Shown here: positions 31,042-40,150 of the stretch, in pieces
Position numbering within the stretch: position 1 is the first letter of the stretch
Layout: every line of letters begins with the position of its first letter
Source: Actinomycetes bacterium
Lineage (GTDB): Bacteria > Actinomycetota > Acidimicrobiia > Acidimicrobiales > Acidimicrobilacustridaceae
Length of the DNA: 64,000 nt
Reading direction: 5' to 3'
NCBI GenBank assembly: GCA_029782145.1
Contig: JAKOVH010000023.1
Coordinates: 62,001-126,000, forward strand
The notes under the pieces: model-generated
What the model was told of the DNA's origin: nothing
The model's input: the letters and a program-made list of their open reading frames with translations, nothing else
The model's database searches: none
Program-made: the position numbers and the translations under genes

Positions 31042-32705
31042 TGGGCTCGACGGCCACCACCGTGCTGAAGGGCGCCACGGTGGTCGACGGCACGGGCGCC
31101 CCGGCGGTCGCCGCCGACGTCGTGCTCTCCGGCGGCCGGGTCGACGCGGTCGGCCCCGACCTCGAGGTCCCGTCGGGTGCCGAGGTCGTCGACTGCGGCG
31201 GGCTCGTCGTGGCGCCGGGGTTCATCGACCCGCACACCCACTACGACGCCCAGGTCCTGTGGGACCCGGAGGTCACGCCGTCGTCGTGGCACGGCGTCAC
31301 CACCGTCGTGGTGGGCAACTGCGGGTTCGGCATCGCGCCCACCCGCCCCGAGCACCGGCCCACCATCCTGCGGGTGCTCGAGAACGTGGAGGGCATGCCG
31401 CTCGACGCGCTCGAGGCCGGCATCCCGTGGGGCTTCGAGACCTTCCCCGAGTACCTCGACGCCGTCGAGCGCCAGCCGCTCGGCATCAACGTCGCCGCCC
31501 TGCTCGGCCACACGCCGCTGCGCTTCTTCGTGATGGGCGACGACGCCACCGAGCGGGCCGCCACTGTCGACGAGGTGGCCCGCATGGAGCACCTCGTCGC
31601 CGAGGCCCTGGAGGCGGGCGCCGTCGGCTTCTCCACGTCGCGCACCGAGAGCCACCTCGGCGCCTACGGCAAGCCGGTGCCGAGCCGGGTCTGCGACCTC
31701 GACGAGATCCGCTCGCTGGCCCGGGTGCTCGGCCGCCTCGACCGGGGCACCCTCGAGTCGACGTGGGGACCGGACCTGTTCGTCGACGAGTTCGCCGAGC
31801 TGGCCCGCGAGATCGACCGGCCCGTCAGCTGGGCGGCGCTCATGACCAGCCGCCGCCAGCCCGGCCACGCCGCCGAGGTGGCGGCCCGGGTCGAGGCGGC
31901 CGGCGGGCCGGTCACCCCGCAGGTGGCGTGCCGCCCCATCGTCGTGCAGCTGGCCCTGTCGGACCCGTTCCCGTTCGCCAACGTGCCCGCCTTTGCCGAG
32001 ATCCTCGGCCTCGAGCACGCCGACCGGGCGGCCCGCTACGCCACCGGCACCTGGCGGGCCCAGGCTCACACCGACATGCAGGCGGCGTGGGGCGACATCC
32101 TCGACCACGCCCACGTCAGCGAGTCCGACGCCCACCCGGACCTGGTCGAGGGATCCGCCCTCGGGGAGCTGGCGCGGGCCAAGGGCGTCAACGCCATCGA
32201 CGTGATGGTCGAGCTGGCGCTGGCCGAGCGCCTCCAGACCCGCTTCACCATCGCCATGATCAACGACAACGACGACGAGATCGCCGAGCTGCTGCGCAAC
32301 GACCGCTTCCTGCTCGGCCTCTCCGACGCGGGGGCGCACACCAGCCAGCTGTGCGACGCCAACTACGCCACCCACCTGCTGTCGCACTGGTGGCGCGACA
32401 AGCAGGCGATCAGCCTCGAGAAGGCGGTGTGGCGCCTCACCGGCCAGCCGGCGGAGGTCTACGGGCTCACTGGCCGGGGCCGCCTCGCTGCAGGTGCGGT
32501 GGCCGACGTGGTGGTCTTCGACCCCGACACGGTCGGCACCACCCGGGCCCGCCGCGTGCGCGACTTCCCGGCCGGTGCCGACCGGCTGGTGGCCGACAGC
32601 ACCGGCATCGCCCACGTGTGGGTCGGCGGGGTGCGCACCAGGCGCGACGGCGAGCAGCTCGTCGGCGTCGGTGCCGGGCGCCTGCTGCGGGGAGGTGCGG
32701 CATGA
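31041..32705 (+). CDS. Amidohydrolase-3 / N-acyl-D-amino-acid deacylase-like protein
   Basis: 554 residues. The family has a beta-sandwich plus TIM barrel. The metal motif is APGFIDPHTHYDAQVLWDP (His-x-His), with VGNCGFGIAPTRPEH and GLSDAGAHTSQLC for the C-terminal Asp/His region. D-aminoacylases cleave N-acyl-D-amino acids; relatives hydrolyse other cyclic amides. It is a clear paralogue of the protein at 35021, sharing HTHYD, GNCGF and WGFETF. The ATG overlaps the previous stop (TGATG) and its own stop overlaps the next ATG, so it is tightly coupled in the operon. Confidence 0.85.
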   Translation: MGSTATTVLKGATVVDGTGAPAVAADVVLSGGRVDAVGPDLEVPSGAEVVDCGGLVVAPGFIDPHTHYDAQVLWDPEVTPSSWHGVTTVVVGNCGFGIAPTRPEHRPTILRVLENVEGMPLDALEAGIPWGFETFPEYLDAVERQPLGINVAALLGHTPLRFFVMGDDATERAATVDEVARMEHLVAEALEAGAVGFSTSRTESHLGAYGKPVPSRVCDLDEIRSLARVLGRLDRGTLESTWGPDLFVDEFAELAREIDRPVSWAALMTSRRQPGHAAEVAARVEAAGGPVTPQVACRPIVVQLALSDPFPFANVPAFAEILGLEHADRAARYATGTWRAQAHTDMQAAWGDILDHAHVSESDAHPDLVEGSALGELARAKGVNAIDVMVELALAERLQTRFTIAMINDNDDEIAELLRNDRFLLGLSDAGAHTSQLCDANYATHLLSHWWRDKQAISLEKAVWRLTGQPAEVYGLTGRGRLAAGAVADVVVFDPDTVGTTRARRVRDFPAGADRLVADSTGIAHVWVGGVRTRRDGEQLVGVGAGRLLRGGAA

Positions 32706-33664
32706 GCGAACAGCTGGCGGGCACGCGTCCCACACCCAGCCCCGAGCGGCTCGAGGAGCTCTACGAGCAGTGCTCCAACTGGGGCCGGTGGGGCGCCGAC
32801 GACGAGCTGGGCGCCCTCAACCTCCTCACGCCCGAGCGCCGGGTGGGCGCGATGGCGGCGGTGCGCTCCGGGCTGTCGATCAGCCTCGCCCACGACCTGC
32901 CCAAGGTGCCGTCGGTCGAGAACCCTTTCCCGGCTCACCACCACATGCTGGCGAGCGGCGACGCCCTCGACGCCAACGGCATCCCCGGCTACGAGGCCAC
33001 CCGCGACTACGTGGGCACCGACGTGCACGGCCTGGGCACGACCCACATCGACGCGCTGTGCCACATGTTCGTGCGCGGTCGGTCCTACAACGGCCGCACG
33101 GCCGACACGGTCAAGAGCACCGGCGCCACCGCCAACACGATCATGGCCGCGGCGGGCGGCATCGTCGGCCGAGGGGTGCTGCTCGACGTGCCGCGGGCGC
33201 TCGGCGTGACCCACCTCCCGGGCAACACCGCCATCGCGCCCGAGCAGCTCGACCTCGCGTGCGCCGCCCAGGGCGTGCACGTGGGGGAGGGCGACCTGCT
33301 GCTCGTGGCCACCGGCCGCGACGCGCGCCGGGCCGAGCAGCGGGGCCGCTTCGACCCCATCGCCGACGGCATGGCCGGCCTGCACGCCGAGTGCCTGCCC
33401 TGGCTGCACGAGCGCGGCGTCGCCCTGCTCGGCGGCGACGGGATCTCCGATCCCATGCCCGGGCTCGGCATCCACGAGTGGCCCTTCCCGGTCCACCAGA
33501 TCGGCATCACCCGGATCGGGCTCATGCTCATCGACAACCTCCGCCTCGACGAGCTCCTCGCGGCCTGCGCCCGGGCCGAGCGGTGGGACTTCCTCCTCTC
33601 GGTCGCCCCCCTGCGCATCCCCGGAGGCACCGGCTGCCCCGTCAACCCCGTGGCGGTGCTGTGA
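32702..33664 (+). CDS. Cyclase-family (kynurenine formamidase-like, PF04199-type) hydrolase
   Basis: 320 residues with the conserved metal motif TTHIDALCHMF (His-x-Asp-x3-His) and VGEGDLLLVATGRDARR. The family includes kynurenine formamidase, isatin hydrolase and some polyketide cyclases, which hydrolyse amides or ring-open heterocycles with Mn or Zn. Together with the two deacylase-like proteins it suggests breakdown of an amide- or lactam-containing compound, though this is inference. ATG 32702 overlaps the preceding stop (ATGA), and the final TGA overlaps the next GTG. Confidence 0.87.
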   Translation: MSEQLAGTRPTPSPERLEELYEQCSNWGRWGADDELGALNLLTPERRVGAMAAVRSGLSISLAHDLPKVPSVENPFPAHHHMLASGDALDANGIPGYEATRDYVGTDVHGLGTTHIDALCHMFVRGRSYNGRTADTVKSTGATANTIMAAAGGIVGRGVLLDVPRALGVTHLPGNTAIAPEQLDLACAAQGVHVGEGDLLLVATGRDARRAEQRGRFDPIADGMAGLHAECLPWLHERGVALLGGDGISDPMPGLGIHEWPFPVHQIGITRIGLMLIDNLRLDELLAACARAERWDFLLSVAPLRIPGGTGCPVNPVAVL

Positions 33665-34446
33665 GCCCGGCCCCTGGCGCCGACCGCACGCGCCTCGACG
33701 GGCGGGTGGCGCTCGTCAGCGGCGCGGCCCGCGGCCAGGGCGAGGCCGAGGCCCGGCTCCTGGTCGAACGCGGCGCCCGGGTGGTGCTGGGCGACGTGCT
33801 CGTCGACGAGGGGCGCGCCGTCGCCGGGTCGCTGGCCGACGCCGCCCGCTTCGTCTCCCTCGACGTGGCCGAGCCCGGGCAGTGGGCCTCCGCCGTGGCC
33901 GCCACCCTCGCTGCCTTCGGGCGCCTCGACGTGCTGGTCAACAACGCCGGCGTCGTCCGGGCCGGGATGATCGAGTCGGTGCCGGTCGACGACTTCATGG
34001 AGGCGGTGCGGGTCAACCAGCTCGGCTGCTTCCTCGGCATGCAGGCCGTCGTGCCCACCATGAAGGCGCAGGGGAGCGGCTCGATCGTCAACGTCTCGTC
34101 CATCGCCGGGCTGCAGGGGGTGGCCGGGGCCGTCCCCTACGTCGCCACCAAGTGGGCGATCCGCGGCATGACCAAGACCGCGGCCATCGAGCTGGGCCAC
34201 GACGGCATCCGGGTCAACTCGGTGCACCCCGGCGTGATCGACACGCTCATGACCAACGACCCGCAGTTCGACGACGTCGACAAGCAGGCCGTGTTCGACG
34301 CCTTCCCCATCCCGCGCATCGGCGCGCCGGAAGAGGTGGCCGAGGTGGTGGCGTTCCTCGCCTCGGACGCCAGCTCCTACTGCACCGGTGCCGAGTTCGT
34401 CGTCGACGGGGGCGCCGTCGCCGGGCGCCCGCCCGCCATCCGCTGA
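33661..34446 (+). CDS. SDR-family dehydrogenase
   Basis: 261 residues, a classical SDR: VSGAARGQGEAEARLL (glycine motif), NNAGVV, NVSSIAG (Ser), YVATK (Tyr/Lys) and the ASDASSYCTGAEFVVDGG C-terminus. It is the paralogue of the SDR at 19652. It interconverts a hydroxyl and a ketone with NAD(P). GTG 33661 overlaps the upstream TGA (GTGA). The MarR gene follows 13 bases later. Confidence 0.9.
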   Translation: MSPAPGADRTRLDGRVALVSGAARGQGEAEARLLVERGARVVLGDVLVDEGRAVAGSLADAARFVSLDVAEPGQWASAVAATLAAFGRLDVLVNNAGVVRAGMIESVPVDDFMEAVRVNQLGCFLGMQAVVPTMKAQGSGSIVNVSSIAGLQGVAGAVPYVATKWAIRGMTKTAAIELGHDGIRVNSVHPGVIDTLMTNDPQFDDVDKQAVFDAFPIPRIGAPEEVAEVVAFLASDASSYCTGAEFVVDGGAVAGRPPAIR

Positions 34447-34459
34447 CGGAGACAGACCC

Positions 34460-35008
34460 ATGACCGGCACCAAGCCCATCCCTGCCGACGCCCGGCACCT
34501 GGCCGACATCCAGGCCGCCCTCGGCGTGGTGGCCCGGCGGGCGAAGGACTTCGAGCTGCACGAGGCCCTCGGTGCCCGGGTCGGCTACCGGCTCGAAGGC
34601 CCCTACTACGGCACGCTGTCGCGCCTGGGCCTCGTCGAGCGGTGCACCGTCACCGAGCTGGCCGACCTGCTGGGGCTGGAGCTGTCCACCGTCTCGCGGC
34701 GGGTGAAGGTGCTCGAGGACCGCGGCCTGGTGGTGCGCGAGACCAGCCCCACCGACCGGCGCACGTCGCTGCTGCGGCTCAGCCCGGAGGGGCGCGACCT
34801 GTTCGAGAAGCTGTCGTCGAGCTGGCGCGACATGCTCGCCGAGGTGCTCGACGGCTGGGACCCCTTCAGCGTCGAGGTGTTCGCCGAGCTGTTCGGCCGC
34901 TTCGCCGCGGCCCTCGAGGGCTACGCCACCGAGACCACCGGCCACCGGCATGCCGGTGCCACCCCCACCGGCGCAGCGCCGACGCCGGTGACGGCACGGC
35001 GGCCCTGA
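34460..35008 (+). CDS. MarR-family transcriptional regulator
   Basis: 182 residues with a winged helix-turn-helix: LVERCTVTELADLLGLELST then VSRRVKVLEDRGLVVRETSP and the wing DRRTSLLRLS. A longer N-terminal part (ALGARVGYRLEGPYYGTLSRL) provides the dimer helices. MarR proteins are usually ligand-responsive repressors that bind inverted repeats. Embedded in the operon, it may control it through the repeat at 29483-29501 (inference). The C-terminal ~20 residues are a Pro/Thr-rich tail. ATG 34460 lies 13 bases after the SDR stop. Confidence 0.88.
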   Translation: MTGTKPIPADARHLADIQAALGVVARRAKDFELHEALGARVGYRLEGPYYGTLSRLGLVERCTVTELADLLGLELSTVSRRVKVLEDRGLVVRETSPTDRRTSLLRLSPEGRDLFEKLSSSWRDMLAEVLDGWDPFSVEVFAELFGRFAAALEGYATETTGHRHAGATPTGAAPTPVTARRP

Positions 35009-35020
35009 CGAGAGGCTTCC

Positions 35021-36733
35021 ATGCACGACCTGCTCATCACCGGTGGCCTGGTGGTCGACGGATCCGGCGTGCCCGGCCGCATCGCCGACGTCGCCGTCGA
35101 GGACGGCACCATCGTCGCCATCGGGCGGATGGCCGGCGAGCGGGCCCGTCGGATGATCGACGCCACCGGGCTGGTGGTGGCCCCCGGGGTGGTCGACGCC
35201 CACACCCACTACGACCCGCAGATCACGTGGGACCCGCTGTGCGACACCGCCGCGCTCCACGGCGTCACGACCGTGGCGGCGGGCAACTGCGGGTTCTCGG
35301 TGGCGCCGTGCCGGGCCGACGACCACGCCTACGTGGCCCAGGTCTTCTCCCGGGTGGAGGGCATGGACGCTGCCGCCCTCGGCCACGTGGGCTGGGGGTT
35401 CGAGACCTTCGAGGAGTTCCTGGCCACCCGGTCGGGGTCGCTCGGCGTGAACCTCGGCATGTACGTGGGCCACTCGGCGCTGCGGCGCTGGGTGATGGGC
35501 GACGACTCCTATGCCCGGGCCGCCACCGAGGCCGAGGTCGCCACCATGGCCGAGATGGTGGCGGCGGCCATGGACGCCGGCGCCCTCGGCTTCTCGTCCT
35601 CCCACGCACCCACGCACCTCGACATGGCCGACCGGCCGGTGCCGAGCCGGCTGGCCAGCCGCGACGAGCTGCGGGCGCTGGCCGACGCCCAGGGGCGCAC
35701 CGCCCGGGGCAGCATCGCCTACGCCCCCGAGAGCGCGGTGGAGGGCATCGACGCCGTCGACCGCGACCTGCTCATCGAGCTGGCCCGACGGGGCGGCGTG
35801 CCGGTCATCACCCAGGGCCTCGGCGGGCGCTCCAAGGTCGACGCCCCCACCCAGGCGTGGGCCGAGTCCCGCCAGTTCCTCGACCGCTCGGCGGCGGCGG
35901 GCGCGCCCGTCTACTCGCTGCTGATGACCCGGCCGCTCAACGGGCCGTTCACCGTGCTGGCCGGCACCTCGCGCTACGAGGGCGTGCCGCTGTGGAACCA
36001 GCTCATGGCCGCGACACCGGACGAGAAGCGCCGGCAGCTGCGCGACCCCGAGCACAGGGCGCGGCTGCGCGAGGCCATCGACCAGCCGAACCGTGACCCG
36101 GCAAAGGGTTCCACGCTGCCACCGCCGTTCTGGGAGAGCCTGCGGGTGTCCGGCACCTCCGCGGCCGAGAACCAGCCCTACGTCGGCCGGAGCGTGGGAG
36201 CCATCGCCGCCGAGACCGGTCGCCACCCCGCCGACGTGCTGTTCGACATCGCTCTGGCCGACGACCTCGGCACGGTCTTCCACTGGTCGAACGAGACGCC
36301 GGCGTGGCGTGAGCTGCTCAAGGAGGTGCAGCTCCACCCACAGATGATCGTCGGCGTGTCCGACGGTGGGGCCCACCTCGACCGCGACGACGGCCAGGAG
36401 TGGTCCACCCACTTCCTCTCGACCTGGTGGCGCACCGAGCGGGTGTGGCGCCTGGAGGAGGCGGTCCGGCGCATCACCGCCATCCCGGCCGCCGTCCTCG
36501 GCCTGCACGACCGGGGTCTGCTGGCGGTGGGCCGGGCGGCCGACCTGTTCCTGTTCGACCCCGAGCGCGTCGACGTGGGCACCTGCCGGGAGGAGGTCGA
36601 CCCGTTCACCGGTGCTCGCCGCTTCCGGGCGGTGCCGAAGGGCATCGCTGCCACCGTCGTCAACGGCTCGGTGGTGGTGGAGGGCGGCGAGCGCACGGGC
36701 GCCGCCCCCGGCGTGGTGGTGCGGCCGTCGTGA
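35021..36733 (+). CDS. Amidohydrolase-3 / N-acyl-D-amino-acid deacylase-like protein
   Basis: 570 residues, paralogue of the protein at 31041. The metal site is APGVVDAHTHYDPQITWDP, with AAGNCGFSVAPCRADDH and VSDGGAHLDRDDGQ near the C-terminus. A longer middle part than its paralogue carries TQGLGGRSKVDAPTQ and PLNGPFTVLAG. It should hydrolyse an amide or N-acyl bond; the substrate is unknown. Two such enzymes in one operon suggest two sequential or alternative hydrolyses. ATG 35021 has GAGAGG upstream and the TGA overlaps the next GTG start. Confidence 0.85.
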   Translation: MHDLLITGGLVVDGSGVPGRIADVAVEDGTIVAIGRMAGERARRMIDATGLVVAPGVVDAHTHYDPQITWDPLCDTAALHGVTTVAAGNCGFSVAPCRADDHAYVAQVFSRVEGMDAAALGHVGWGFETFEEFLATRSGSLGVNLGMYVGHSALRRWVMGDDSYARAATEAEVATMAEMVAAAMDAGALGFSSSHAPTHLDMADRPVPSRLASRDELRALADAQGRTARGSIAYAPESAVEGIDAVDRDLLIELARRGGVPVITQGLGGRSKVDAPTQAWAESRQFLDRSAAAGAPVYSLLMTRPLNGPFTVLAGTSRYEGVPLWNQLMAATPDEKRRQLRDPEHRARLREAIDQPNRDPAKGSTLPPPFWESLRVSGTSAAENQPYVGRSVGAIAAETGRHPADVLFDIALADDLGTVFHWSNETPAWRELLKEVQLHPQMIVGVSDGGAHLDRDDGQEWSTHFLSTWWRTERVWRLEEAVRRITAIPAAVLGLHDRGLLAVGRAADLFLFDPERVDVGTCREEVDPFTGARRFRAVPKGIAATVVNGSVVVEGGERTGAAPGVVVRPS

Positions 36734-37380
36734 GGAGCCCGCTGCTCATCGGCACCGAGCACACCTCAGTGGCCGACCTGGCCGCCGTGCTGGGGGCCGA
36801 GGCCGAGGTCATGCCGTCGGCCGAGGCCGAAGGCGACGGTCTCGACTGGACGTGGGCCGCCGCCCTGGAGGCATGGCGAGCGGAGGCCACCGCCCGACCG
36901 CCGGTGAGCCGGGTCGTGGTCGCTCCCTGGGAGCCCGTGGCCCGCCCAGCGCCGCTGGTGCAGCTCGACCTCGCCGACTGGGTTCGCCGTGCCGAGGTGG
37001 CCATCGCCCGCTGGGTCGCCGCCTTCGGCGTGGCCAAGGCCCGCTGCGCCGACGGCGGCGCCGTCGTGGCGCTCGTCGACCGGGCGGCCCCTCTCGACTG
37101 CGCCGGCTGGGCCGCCGAGACGGGCGTGGCCGACGCGGTGGAGGCGCTGGTTCGCTCCCTCGCCCGCTCGGAGGGACCCCGTGGGGTACGGGTCAACGCC
37201 GTGACCACCCCGGCTCGTCTCACCGCTCTGCCGGTGGTCGACCCCGCCCCGCCGCTCGCCGCCTTCCCGGGCTCGGTGCTGCTGGAGGCCGCCGGCGCGG
37301 TGCGCCTGCTGCTCGAGCCCGATGCCATCGGCCTCACCGGCACCGTCGTGCACGCCGACTGCGGACGGTCGTGGCGGTGA
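36730..37380 (+). CDS. Degenerate SDR-fold protein (no visible cofactor or catalytic residues)
   Basis: 216 residues. The C-terminal half aligns with SDRs (SLARSEGPRGVRVNAVTTP and GLTGTVVHADCG), but the N-terminal glycine motif is absent. The Ser and Tyr-x3-Lys positions read as Ala/Asp/Trp residues (GGAVVALVDRAAPLDCAGWA). It is therefore probably a non-catalytic subunit. The start GTG 36730 overlaps the preceding TGA, and the stop overlaps the GTG of a complete SDR, so the two are likely made together. Heteromeric SDRs with one inactive subunit are known (BbsC/BbsD of anaerobic toluene degradation). Confidence 0.7.
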   Translation: MRSPLLIGTEHTSVADLAAVLGAEAEVMPSAEAEGDGLDWTWAAALEAWRAEATARPPVSRVVVAPWEPVARPAPLVQLDLADWVRRAEVAIARWVAAFGVAKARCADGGAVVALVDRAAPLDCAGWAAETGVADAVEALVRSLARSEGPRGVRVNAVTTPARLTALPVVDPAPPLAAFPGSVLLEAAGAVRLLLEPDAIGLTGTVVHADCGRSWR

Positions 37381-38153
37381 GCGCGGGGGAGGCCGTGAGC
37401 GGGCCGAGGGTCGTGCTGGTCACCGGGGCCAGCGGCGGTGTCGGCCGCGGCATCGCGGTGGCCTGCGGGCGAGCGGGGTGGACGGTGTGGATCGCCGCCC
37501 GCCGGCAGGCGCAGGCGGCGGAGGTGGCGGCCGAGGTCGACGCCGCCGGCGGTGCCGGGCGGGCCATCGTGTGCGACGTGGCCGACCCGACGTCGGTGGC
37601 GTCGGTGGTGGCTGCGGTCGTGGAGCGCGACGGCCGCCTCGACGGCGTGGTCCACAACGCCACCAGCGGCCTCTCGCCCCGGCCCGCCGACCTGGCCGAC
37701 GTGCCGCTCGTCGACGTCGGCGACCACGTGGCCGTCTCCCTTCGGGGCACCTACCTGCTGGCCCGGGCCGCGTTCCGGCCGCTGCGCGACGCGGGCGGGG
37801 CCTACGTGGTGCTCACCTCCGAGGCCGGCTTCGAGGGCAAGGCCCGCCTGCCGGTGTACGCCGCGGTGAAGGCCGCCCAGCGGGGCGTCGCTCGGGCCCT
37901 CGCCCGAGAGTGGGGTCCGCAGGGCATCCGGGTGAACTGCCTGGCCCCCCTGGCCGCCACGCCCGCCATGGAGCAGGCCTTCGCCCTCGACCCGGCCATG
38001 GCCGCCCGGGTGCTGGGCCGCAACCCGCTCGGCCACCTGGGCGACGCCGCCGACGACATCGGCCCGGTCGTGCGATTCCTGCTCTCCGACGACGCCCGCT
38101 ACGTCAACGGCCTCACCGTCATGGCCGACGGCGCCAGCTGCCCGATCACCTGA
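37377..38153 (+). CDS. SDR-family dehydrogenase, likely partner of the degenerate SDR
   Basis: 258 residues with intact motifs: VTGASGGVGRGIAVACGRAG, HNATSG in place of NNAG, Ser in VLTSEAGF, YAAVK (Tyr/Lys), GIRVNCLAPLAATPAM and NGLTVMADG. GTG 37377 gives the GTGA overlap with the upstream stop. GTG 37371 is an alternative two codons longer. Redox chemistry on a hydroxyl/keto group is expected. The tight coupling with the degenerate SDR suggests a hetero-oligomer. Confidence 0.88.
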   Translation: MSAGEAVSGPRVVLVTGASGGVGRGIAVACGRAGWTVWIAARRQAQAAEVAAEVDAAGGAGRAIVCDVADPTSVASVVAAVVERDGRLDGVVHNATSGLSPRPADLADVPLVDVGDHVAVSLRGTYLLARAAFRPLRDAGGAYVVLTSEAGFEGKARLPVYAAVKAAQRGVARALAREWGPQGIRVNCLAPLAATPAMEQAFALDPAMAARVLGRNPLGHLGDAADDIGPVVRFLLSDDARYVNGLTVMADGASCPIT

Positions 38154-38163
38154 GAGGCCCACC

Positions 38164-39423
38164 GTGAGCATCAACTTCGACGACCTCGAGGCGCGTGAGG
38201 GCTTCTTCGCCACCACCAAGCCGAAGCAGGTCACGTTCCTGCCCGACCCCGAGCGCCGCCGCCGGCACTTCACCCTCATCTCGGTCGACGACCACCTCGT
38301 CGAGCCCCCCGACATGTTCGAGGGCCGGGTGCCTGCCCGGTTCGCCGAGCTGGCGCCCCGCGTCGAGGTCGACGACACCGGCATGGAGTACTGGCTCTAC
38401 GACGGCCAGCGGCAATACAAGGTCGGCCTCAACGCGGTGGTGGGCCGACCCCGCAGCGAGCTGAGCTTCGAGCCGACCCGCTTCGACGAGATGCGGCGCG
38501 GGGCCTGGGACATCGAGGAGCGGGTCCACGACATGGACCTCAACGGCGTCTACGCGTCGTTGAACTTCCCGTCGTCGCTCGCCGGGTTCGCCGGGCAACG
38601 GTTCCAGCTCGGCGTGTCCGACCCCGAGCTCGCCCTCGCCGTGGTGCGCGCCGCCAACGACTGGCACCTCGAGGCCTGGGCCGGGCGCCATCCCGACCGC
38701 ATCATCCCGGTGCAGCTGCCCTGGCTCCTCGACCCGGCAGTCGCGGCCGCCGAGGTGCGGGCCAACGCCGAGCGGGGCTTCCGGGCCGTCACGTTCCCCG
38801 AGCTCCCCGAGCGCCTGGGCCTGCCGTCGCTGCACACCGGGCACTGGGACCCGCTCATGGAGGCGTGCGCCGAGACCGGCACGGTGGTGTGCCTGCACGT
38901 CGGGTCGTCGTCGAGCGCCCCCATGACCTCCTCCGACGCCCCGGCCGACACCATCGGGGTGCTGTTCTTCGGCTGGGCCATGTTCGCCGCGGTGGATTGG
39001 CTCTACTCGAGGCTTCCGGTGCGCTTCCCCGACCTGAAGATCTGCCTCTCGGAGGGCGGCATCGGGTGGGTGCCGGCGCTGATGGACCGCCTCGACCACG
39101 TCGGCCGCTACCAGGAGATGTACGGCACGTGGGTCGACATCGACCTCACCCCGCGCGAGGTGCTCGCCCGCAACTTCTGGTTCTGCACCATCGACGACCC
39201 GAGCGGCATCGAGCTGCGCCACCGGATCGGTGTCGACCACCTGCTGCTCGAGTCCGACTACCCCCACCAGGACGGCACATGGCCCGACAGCCAGGAGGTG
39301 CTGTTCGAGCAGATCGGCCACCTCCCGGCCGAGGAGGTCCGCAAGATCACCTGGGAGAACGCCTCGCGGCTGTTCCGGTTCCCCGTCCCCGAGGCCGTGC
39401 AGGCCGACCCCGAGGCGTACTGA
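38164..39423 (+). CDS. Amidohydrolase-2 (ACMSD-like) family protein
   Basis: 419 residues. Motifs: ISVDDHLVEPPDMFEGRVPA, CLHVGSSSS and LESDYPHQDGTWPDSQ. It is very close in layout to the proteins at 18340, 53003 and 55527, with a ~30-residue N-terminal extension before the barrel (also present, shorter, at 18340). It is probably a metal-dependent decarboxylase or C-C/C-O hydrolase in the catabolic operon. GTG 38164 lies 10 bases after the SDR stop, with a GAGAGG site. Confidence 0.85.
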   Translation: MSINFDDLEAREGFFATTKPKQVTFLPDPERRRRHFTLISVDDHLVEPPDMFEGRVPARFAELAPRVEVDDTGMEYWLYDGQRQYKVGLNAVVGRPRSELSFEPTRFDEMRRGAWDIEERVHDMDLNGVYASLNFPSSLAGFAGQRFQLGVSDPELALAVVRAANDWHLEAWAGRHPDRIIPVQLPWLLDPAVAAAEVRANAERGFRAVTFPELPERLGLPSLHTGHWDPLMEACAETGTVVCLHVGSSSSAPMTSSDAPADTIGVLFFGWAMFAAVDWLYSRLPVRFPDLKICLSEGGIGWVPALMDRLDHVGRYQEMYGTWVDIDLTPREVLARNFWFCTIDDPSGIELRHRIGVDHLLLESDYPHQDGTWPDSQEVLFEQIGHLPAEEVRKITWENASRLFRFPVPEAVQADPEAY

Positions 39424-39431
39424 GGCCCCTG

Positions 39432-40148
39432 ATGAGCGACGAGCCGATGACCATCGACGACGTGCGGTTCCGCATCGCCGCCGGGCGGCGCATGCTCTAC
39501 CGGGAGGGGTGCGACTCGAACGTGGGCGGCCACGTGAGCGCCCGGGCGCCGGAGGGTGACGGGTTCTGGGTCACCGGGTTCGAGTACCTCGACCAGACCC
39601 GGCCCGGCGACGTCGCCAAGCTCGACTTCGACCTGCGCCCGCTGGTGGGCGACCACGAGCTGTCGCCCGCGGTCAACTTCCACTCGCTCATCTACCAGCG
39701 CCGCCCCGACGTGGGCGCCATCGTCCACGTGCACTCCCACTTCGTGTCCGTGCTGTCGTCGATCGAGGGCCAGACGGTCGGCATGTACAACGTGGTGGCC
39801 GTGCTCTTCCACGACGAGCAGGCGACGTACCTCGACGACGGCGTGAGGCCCCACACCGACGTGGTCGACGCCCTCGGGCCCGACAAGCACGTGGTGCTCA
39901 TGAAGAACCACGGTGCCATCGTGGCGGCGGACTCGGTCGAGAACGCGGTGATCGAGGCCATCACCCTCGAGGCCGCCGCCCGCTACCACCTCGAGTGCGT
40001 GGCCGCCGGTGGCAGCGAGATCCTCGAGGCCGAGGTGCGGGGCGGCAAGGCGATGTACCGCCGCCACTACCTGCCGCAGATGTGGCGGGCCAACCTGGCC
40101 CGGCTGCGCCGCTCCGACCCCGACCTCTTCGAGGACCTCACCGCCTGA
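39432..40148 (+). CDS. Class II aldolase/adducin-family protein
   Basis: 238 residues. Zinc-site motifs are IVHVHSHFVSVLSS (His-x-His) and LMKNHGAIVAADSVENAV (third His), with the N-terminal SNVGGHVSARAP typical of the family. Members are fuculose-phosphate aldolases, ribulose epimerases and decarboxylases of hydroxyaromatic or malonate-type acids. As the last gene of the operon it may cleave or decarboxylate a product. ATG 39432 follows the amidohydrolase stop by 8 bases. The 3' end nearly touches the convergent aldo/keto reductase gene. Confidence 0.87.
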   Translation: MSDEPMTIDDVRFRIAAGRRMLYREGCDSNVGGHVSARAPEGDGFWVTGFEYLDQTRPGDVAKLDFDLRPLVGDHELSPAVNFHSLIYQRRPDVGAIVHVHSHFVSVLSSIEGQTVGMYNVVAVLFHDEQATYLDDGVRPHTDVVDALGPDKHVVLMKNHGAIVAADSVENAVIEAITLEAAARYHLECVAAGGSEILEAEVRGGKAMYRRHYLPQMWRANLARLRRSDPDLFEDLTA

Positions 40149-40150
40149 CG

